Shown here: positions 59,499-64,000 of the stretch, in pieces
How positions within the stretch are numbered: the stretch's first letter is position 1
Layout: every line of letters starts with the position of its first letter
Source: Parapedobacter sp. SGR-10
GTDB lineage: Bacteria > Bacteroidota > Bacteroidia > Sphingobacteriales > Sphingobacteriaceae
Assembly: GCF_011030405.1 (NCBI RefSeq)
Contig: NZ_JAAJTJ010000010.1
Location: 1 to 64,000, forward strand
Reading direction: 5' to 3'
Length of the DNA: 64,000 bases
The notes under the pieces: model-generated
Seen by the model: the letters and a program-made list of their open reading frames with translations, nothing else
What the model was told of the DNA's origin: nothing
Databases searched by the model: none
Position numbers and translations under genes: made by a program

Positions 59499-59564
59499 CA
59501 AAAATATCTATTATTAACAAAAGGAGTGTAACGATTATTTTCTTATCTATCCAACATCTTATCA
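59499..59564 (-). promoter_or_regulatory. PUL 2 regulon promoter, isomerase unit
   Basis: TATTTTTG (plus 59499-59506) fits TAnnTTTG and lies 43 bases from the box ATGTTGGAT (plus 59549-59557), the same distance as in the two other units. The box is followed by a TGATAA stretch. Only the element, box and spacing are shared; the sequence between is not. Confidence 0.7.
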
Positions 59565-59603
59565 TTTTACAAAGAAATATAAACCGTATCACACCAATAA
59601 ATC

Positions 59604-60176
59604 CTATACCCAAAAGATTATCCTTTTTTTGTTGCAGAATATTTTTTTGAGCATATTTTGGAACTCCCCTTTGGAGTTCAATAATTGGTTTTGTACGGTC
59701 TTTCGGGATATTTTCAGCAGGTCACTTATTTCCCGGGTCGAATAATCGTCTTCATATCTGAATCGGAATATCTCTTTTCTCTTTCTGGGAAGATTATCGT
59801 ACCAGGCCGCAAACACACGCGCTAGTTCGGTATCATGAAGCCGTGTATCCGCATACTCACTTCCTACGATTATTTCAGCAAAATCATCGACGACTTCTAC
59901 TGTATGAATATTTTTTCTAAAATAATCGATCACTTTTTTCTTGACACAATTGGTTAGATAGCCCATGAGATTGTCAATACATCTCACCTCACGCTTGATC
60001 CAGATATCCAGGTAAATCTCTTGTAAGATATCTTTTACTGCATCTTCATCTTTCAACCTGCTATACGCTATAGCGTAAAGTAAATCCCAGGTTTTGTCAT
60101 AGATCAAATCAAAGGCATCCTTATCACCTTTCTTTACAAGGGTGTACAGTTCATCTAATGAAGGAATGTATGTCAT
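59604..60176 (-). CDS. ECF RNA polymerase sigma factor, orphan in PUL 2
   Basis: The 190-residue product (starting at the ATG at 60176, M-T-Y-I-P-S-L-D-E-L-Y) has sigma region 2 (L-V-K-K-G-D-K-D-A-F-D-L-I-Y-D-K-T-W-D-L-L-Y-A-I-A-Y, V-K-D-I-L-Q-E-I-Y-L-D-I-W) and region 4 (L-P-R-K-R-K-E-I-F-R-F-R-Y-E-D-D-Y-S-T-R-E-I-S-D-L-L-K-I-S-R-K-T-V-Q-N-Q-L). No FecR gene is adjacent. Longer frames up to 60227 run into a hairpin at 60208-60237, so I prefer the internal start. It follows the BNR gene in the aldolase-sulfatase-BNR unit and is divergent in position, not in strand, from the isomerase unit. Confidence 0.85.
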   Translation of the reverse strand: MTYIPSLDELYTLVKKGDKDAFDLIYDKTWDLLYAIAYSRLKDEDAVKDILQEIYLDIWIKREVRCIDNLMGYLTNCVKKKVIDYFRKNIHTVEVVDDFAEIIVGSEYADTRLHDTELARVFAAWYDNLPRKRKEIFRFRYEDDYSTREISDLLKISRKTVQNQLLNSKGEFQNMLKKIFCNKKRIIFWV

Positions 60177-60207
60177 AACGATCTCCTTTCCTTTATTATC
60201 CATATTC

Positions 60208-60237
60208 TTAACCCGGGGTTTAAGCACCCGGAGTTAA
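60208..60237 (-). terminator. Terminator-like hairpin between BNR and sigma genes
   Basis: TTAACCCGGG and CCCGGAGTTAA pair with one bulge around a 9-base loop. It lies just after the BNR gene and before the sigma factor start. A short T-rich stretch is not obvious on the transcribed strand, so it may be an attenuator rather than a full terminator. Confidence 0.5.
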
Positions 60238-60243
60238 AGAATA

Positions 60244-61419
60244 TTACAATTCGCGAAACCCCTCTATTCTGTGAAAGGTTAAAAAGTTCGCATCATGGTT
60301 ATTTTTTGCGTCCACTTTACCATCGTTATATGCTGTCCGGCAAAGTACGATCATATCATTTCCTTCAAATAGCCAATCGACATACTGAAAGCCATGATTA
60401 ATGACATCTTCATGTTCCAAAACAACTTTTACGTCCTGCCAATTGATCAAATCTTTGGATTTCCGAAGCATCAGTACATTTCGGAAACCTGCAGGGTTAC
60501 GTTGTGGATATTGTTTACTATATTTTTCGAGTATAGAGTTGGTTAATGTGTAGTAATAATCCGATGTAGCATCATATTTGATGACAAATTTTTTACTACC
60601 CCCATCAAATGGAATAAAATCTTTCTTGGGGTCAAATGACAGTTTTTTGCCATCCTTGGAGATCTCGACCATCGCTGCTTTTTCCTGATGTGTCGTTTTA
60701 TCATCTACACGCAGGATATTCCACAACCGATTGTCCTTCCCTACCACAAAATTACCTTCCAACCAACCAGTAAAGTTTCCATCGAGGTAAGTCGAGTCAA
60801 AAAACAACGTACTGCTCGTCCGCCAGGATTTCGCATCCATGAGGTCTGAATCTACAGAAGCCGACATTACCATAGCACCATAACGTTCACCCCATTTGAG
60901 AGAAGGGCCATGTGCAGTTTCCATAGGACGCCACAGACGTCCATTATGCTCAATGATCGGCATAGGCGCACAATGGTATTGGCCAGCGAGTACTATTCCA
61001 TTTTGCCTATTGGTAGGTTGGGTCCAGGTTTTCCCCCCGTCTTGCGATTTACGGATCAATACTGTACCATGGTGCCTATCCGGCCCTAATAGGTAAAGGT
61101 CTCCTTTGTGGACAAAGAGCGAACTCCAGAATGCACCATGGACCGTGCTGATCTTTTCCCACGTTTTTCCTCTGTTTTTCGAGTGGTATACGACTGTTTC
61201 TGCCTGTTGCCATTCCGAACTCTGCGGACCGAAAAAATCATGTGAAGCGACATAATCGCCATTAGGAAGTATGACCAAACTCGGAGAGCCGATATACTTT
61301 TGTGTCGCTGTAGGTTGATACGTGACCACAGTGCCTGGTACATGAGCAAACTTTTGAGCGAAAGTGTCACACATCCCACTCAAGATAAATACTATTAATA
61401 AAAAGTAAACCTTTCTCAT
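60244..61419 (-). CDS. BNR-repeat (sialidase-like) protein, paralogue 5
   Basis: The 391-residue product has a signal peptide (residues 1-21, ending D-T-F-A-Q) and consists of the propeller only. Y-I-G-S-P-S-L-V-I-L-P-N-G-D-Y-V-A-S-H-D-F-F-G-P near residues 41-64 replaces the R-I-P motif, again without arginine. Asp boxes are S-K-N-R-G-K-T-W and S-Q-D-G-G-K-T-W; the paralogue marks Y-H-C-A-P-M-P, G-W-L-E-G-N, K-K-F-V-I-K-Y-D and Y-V-D-W-L-F...H-D-A-N-F-L-T-F-H-R-I are all kept. It is most like paralogue 1. It is encoded between a sulfatase and an ECF sigma factor gene. Confidence 0.8.
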   Translation of the reverse strand: MRKVYFLLIVFILSGMCDTFAQKFAHVPGTVVTYQPTATQKYIGSPSLVILPNGDYVASHDFFGPQSSEWQQAETVVYHSKNRGKTWEKISTVHGAFWSSLFVHKGDLYLLGPDRHHGTVLIRKSQDGGKTWTQPTNRQNGIVLAGQYHCAPMPIIEHNGRLWRPMETAHGPSLKWGERYGAMVMSASVDSDLMDAKSWRTSSTLFFDSTYLDGNFTGWLEGNFVVGKDNRLWNILRVDDKTTHQEKAAMVEISKDGKKLSFDPKKDFIPFDGGSKKFVIKYDATSDYYYTLTNSILEKYSKQYPQRNPAGFRNVLMLRKSKDLINWQDVKVVLEHEDVINHGFQYVDWLFEGNDMIVLCRTAYNDGKVDAKNNHDANFLTFHRIEGFREL

Positions 61420-61511
61420 TTTTTTTTTAATTTTAGTCGTTTCGCTGATGTCATTTTAAAGTTACACATCTTCGTAACGGAGATCATAAGTCTTTTCACA
61501 AAATAGGCTAA

Positions 61512-62954
61512 CTATTTTATAACGGTTAGGCCTTTAGGAGCAACTGCTGATTCTTCAATTCTATCCGTTAGTTGTTTATCTAATTTTTTTATCAGATCCC
61601 CATACTGCTGTGCCCCTGAAAGATTGTTCATTTCTTGTGGATCGGAGAGTCTGTCATACAATTCAGTCATATTTGGCCCATCTTTTCTCCACCGCGTATA
61701 CCGATACTTTTCTGTCCTTAATGTGTATCCTCCTCTGACTTGGCTAAGTGCACTCTCCCTTGTTTTATAATTTGGGTCATCCAATACTTTCTTAAAACTT
61801 CTACCGGAAATATATCCCGGTGTCTTTATGCCTGCGAGCTGGCTCAGTGTTGGATATAAATCAATCATTTCAACGATAGAATTGCTGGTCTTTCCTCTGC
61901 TTTTCATACCAGGATAAGAAATAATCAGGGGGATTCTGTCGGAATCTTCAAACAAAGTGCTTTTTTGGTAGTGTCCGTGTTCGCCCATATGATAGCCGTT
62001 ATCTGAAGTAAATACAATGATGGTATTATCACGCAACCCTAAACTGTCCAACGCCGCTAAAACCCGACCTACTTGTGCGTCTAAAAAAGAAATAGTAGCA
62101 TAATACGCCTGTGCCGCACTTCGAGCCAGGGAATCGGGTAAATTTACCTGCTCTTTGTGAGCCTGTAATATTGCTGTAGCAGGCTCGGGTAAAGTAGCCA
62201 GATAGTTTTTAGGAACCTGCGGTACTTTTATATCATTTGTTTTGTATAGGTCAAAGTATTTAGCAGGAGCAACAAATGGGGTATGAGGTTTGTAAAATCC
62301 AATACCCAGAAAAAAAGGCTTGTCTTCTGATTTATACTTCCCAAGCAATTCAATGGCCTTAGTGGCCACTTTACCATCTGTATGCTCTTCGTCACTACCT
62401 TCTGCGGCTAACCAGCTTAGAGTAGCGCCAAATTTACCAGGCCTTAATGAGAATATCTTTTTTTCGATATCCTTATCTATACCGCGCGGATAATATCGTT
62501 CATTCCAAGATACAGAATCATCGTGGCCGGGAGTCCCAATGCCCGATGGATTATCATAATGATAAATTTTACCCACCCTTGCGGCAGTATATCCTGTGTT
62601 CATAAAATTTTGCGACATAGTTACTACATCCGGTACATGCTGCCGGATATGATCACGTAACTTATAATGCCCCGTCTGGTCGGGATACAGTCCTGTCATC
62701 ATACTTGCTCTTGAAGGTCCGCATACAGGAAAGTTGCAAAAAGCATTATTGAACTGCATGCCATCTTTTGCAAGTTGATCAATATTAGGTGTTTTAACTA
62801 AATAATGATCGTAAGTTCCGAGATTACAATTCAAATCATCAGCGATTATAAATAGCACGTTCATTTTTTTACTTTGTGCCTGCACTTGAAAAGAAGTGAA
62901 CAGCCCACTAGTCAAAAGAACGAGTATCCACCTGATTATATTAAAATTATCCAT
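61512..62954 (-). CDS. Sulfatase (family S1), iduronate-2-sulfatase-like
   Basis: The 480-residue product has a signal peptide (residues 1-27, ending V-Q-A-Q). The catalytic domain carries I-I-A-D-D-L near 37-41 (metal ligands), C78-G-P-S-R at residues 78-82, which is the formylglycine site, G-K-I-Y-H-Y near 127, T-S-D-N-G-Y-H-M-G-E-H near 315 and Y-D-R-L-S-D-P-Q-E-M-N-N-L near 440. The overall layout is that of iduronate-2-sulfatase and choline-sulfatase-like enzymes, but substrate preference cannot be derived. It is encoded between the aldolase-like gene and BNR paralogue 5. A TAATTTTG element at plus 62968-62975 may be its promoter. Confidence 0.9.
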   Translation of the reverse strand: MDNFNIIRWILVLLTSGLFTSFQVQAQSKKMNVLFIIADDLNCNLGTYDHYLVKTPNIDQLAKDGMQFNNAFCNFPVCGPSRASMMTGLYPDQTGHYKLRDHIRQHVPDVVTMSQNFMNTGYTAARVGKIYHYDNPSGIGTPGHDDSVSWNERYYPRGIDKDIEKKIFSLRPGKFGATLSWLAAEGSDEEHTDGKVATKAIELLGKYKSEDKPFFLGIGFYKPHTPFVAPAKYFDLYKTNDIKVPQVPKNYLATLPEPATAILQAHKEQVNLPDSLARSAAQAYYATISFLDAQVGRVLAALDSLGLRDNTIIVFTSDNGYHMGEHGHYQKSTLFEDSDRIPLIISYPGMKSRGKTSNSIVEMIDLYPTLSQLAGIKTPGYISGRSFKKVLDDPNYKTRESALSQVRGGYTLRTEKYRYTRWRKDGPNMTELYDRLSDPQEMNNLSGAQQYGDLIKKLDKQLTDRIEESAVAPKGLTVIK

Positions 62955-63042
62955 TGTTAGATTGTATCAAAATTATTCGTCATGTTCATCTCGGCTTACT
63001 ATTCAGAAAATCAATCCGTCGGATCTTATAGTTGAAGAATGA

Positions 63043-63975
63043 TCAACTTGCCAACACGCCAATTTTCTCGCTAAGCACCTGGTAATCTTCAAGCAAGATA
63101 TCCAGTTGCTTTTTGGCATTCTCGTCTGGAAGTTTAGACGGTGTACGGCTAAAGGTACCGATAGCAATTCCTCGCTTCTGCAACACATACTTAGCCGATA
63201 CAGGATAGGTATCATGCATCACATCCATATTGTCGATCAGGAACTGCTGTACTTGATCTACCTCATCTTTCTTTTCTAAATTATCAAAATTGTCGCACAA
63301 CCAGACGACCATCTCCGGAAAATAGTTTCCCTGTATACACGATAGACCGGCAGAGCCAGCTTTCAATGTTTCTACAGCGTGAGCCATATACGCATCATAC
63401 AAGCCGAAACTCTCATCATCTTTTGTCGCAACAATTTTTGCCCGGACACTGTTGATATCCAATGACGTATCTTTATGGTATTTGATACGGCCTGTTTTCA
63501 CCAGTTGGCCTAAGAAATCTGCCGATAGAACCCTTTTATAAGGAACCGGACATTCGTAAAATCCTAGAGGTACATCGTCTGTTAGCGCGAGCAACTTCTC
63601 TACGTTTGCACGGAAAGTCTCTTCGCTGTCGTCTTCTTTGGCCAGCAAACCGGTTATCACAATAACAGCATCGACGCCGGTGGCATACATCGCTTTAACA
63701 AACTCTGCCTGATTTTCAATAGTATCCTCAAAAGTCCCTGTCGCTACGATAGGTACGCGTCCGTTTACTTTCTTCACGATGAACGATACGGACTCTAGCC
63801 TTTCTTCCTGCGACAATTGGTACATCTCACTGGACAAGCAGTTGGCAAACAATCCCCCTGCACCCGCCTCTAAATAGAAATCTACCAGATTATCCAACGT
63901 ATTATAATCAATACTTCCATCTTCCTGAAAAGGCATAAGCATCACAGGAACAAATTTTTTATCCTTCTGAATCAT
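63043..63975 (-). CDS. Dihydrodipicolinate synthase/N-acetylneuraminate lyase family protein
   Basis: The 310-residue product has the DapA/NanA TIM-barrel layout: F-A-N-C-L-S-S-E-M-Y-Q-L-S near residues 43-55 (the family's G-x-x-G-E region, here with S-S-E), Y140 in G-F-Y-E-C-P and the Schiff-base lysine K168 in Y-H-K-D-T-S. It has no signal peptide, so it is cytoplasmic. Family members cleave or form bonds of pyruvate with aldehydes, as in sialic acid or 2-keto-3-deoxy sugar acid catabolism. In this PUL it is the likely entry of the released sugar into central metabolism, but its true substrate is unknown. The gene ends 63043, 88 bp before the sulfatase start. Confidence 0.85.
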   Translation of the reverse strand: MIQKDKKFVPVMLMPFQEDGSIDYNTLDNLVDFYLEAGAGGLFANCLSSEMYQLSQEERLESVSFIVKKVNGRVPIVATGTFEDTIENQAEFVKAMYATGVDAVIVITGLLAKEDDSEETFRANVEKLLALTDDVPLGFYECPVPYKRVLSADFLGQLVKTGRIKYHKDTSLDINSVRAKIVATKDDESFGLYDAYMAHAVETLKAGSAGLSCIQGNYFPEMVVWLCDNFDNLEKKDEVDQVQQFLIDNMDVMHDTYPVSAKYVLQKRGIAIGTFSRTPSKLPDENAKKQLDILLEDYQVLSEKIGVLAS

Positions 63976-64000
63976 TGTAAATTTTATATGTTTAGTTTAT

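Noticed and set aside
62968..63020. Regulon promoter in front of the sulfatase gene at 61512-62954
   Set aside because: A TAATTTTG element is present, but no ATGTTGGAT box lies 43 bases from it.
1..64000. tRNA and rRNA genes
   Set aside because: I read the intergenic gaps for cloverleaf-like and rRNA-like segments and saw none; a tRNA search program could not be run.

Overview
The window reads as a Bacteroidota chromosome, most likely a Sphingobacterium- or Pedobacter-like member of the Sphingobacteriaceae. The grounds are two SusC/SusD pairs, FecI/FecR-type sigma and anti-sigma genes, DUF5017 lipoproteins, GldA/GldF-GldG gliding ABC components, a BT_3928-type DoxX protein, and promoters of the Bacteroidota form TAnnTTTG. 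The genus is inference; no rRNA or other marker is present. I see no tRNA, rRNA, CRISPR array, transposase or integrase.

Left end (1-4800): small, mostly forward-facing accessory genes (two NTF2/SnoaL-like proteins, DUF6157, a secreted protein, a small membrane protein, an HNH nuclease, an unknown protein, a GNAT acetyltransferase). They are separated by imperfect palindromes that resemble integron attC sites, and the end of each of two cassettes is complementary to its own start. Several of these genes are broken by a nonsense codon, a frameshift or a deletion, so the array looks old.

4810-10970: a leftward sugar operon (Gfo/Idh oxidoreductase, sodium:solute symporter, AGE-family epimerase) behind a LacI-type operator; a divergent FAD-linked oxidase broken at a run of 11 A; and a MazE/MazF module with a palindromic operator. 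11100-17710 is core-like: DUF1599, DoxX, shikimate kinase, GldA, a GldF-GldG fusion and a LuxE-like protein. 18388-21283 holds an orphan ECF sigma factor and a GMC oxidoreductase with its small subunit.

21511-63975 is one very large leftward glycan-utilisation region. PUL 1 (34880-21511) has ECF sigma, FecR and an STN-bearing SusC, then SusD, DUF5017 and two BNR (sialidase-like) proteins; a PIN toxin-antitoxin pair sits between sigma and anti-sigma. PUL 2 (63975-35351) has an aldolase/lyase, two sulfatases, a sugar isomerase, a DUF3748 propeller, SusC/SusD, two DUF5017 proteins, three BNR proteins, three FG-GAP propeller proteins and a sialate O-acetylesterase-like enzyme. No familiar backbone-cleaving GH or PL family is visible, so the five BNR proteins and three FG-GAP proteins are the best candidates for the cleaving enzymes. 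The BNR proteins lack the arginine of the sialidase RIP motif. The target may be a sulfated, acylated glycan, but its identity cannot be read from sequence.

Two observations stand out. First, three transcription units of PUL 2 share one promoter architecture: a TAnnTTTG element and an ATCCAACAT box at exactly the same distance in all three, which defines a local regulon. Second, 24 consecutive 21-bp units without a single indel lie directly after the PUL 2 operon (39203-39706); 21 bp is two helical turns, and I know of no name for this array. The region is also peppered with dispersed palindromic repeats, at least one of which looks like a MITE with an 8-bp target duplication.
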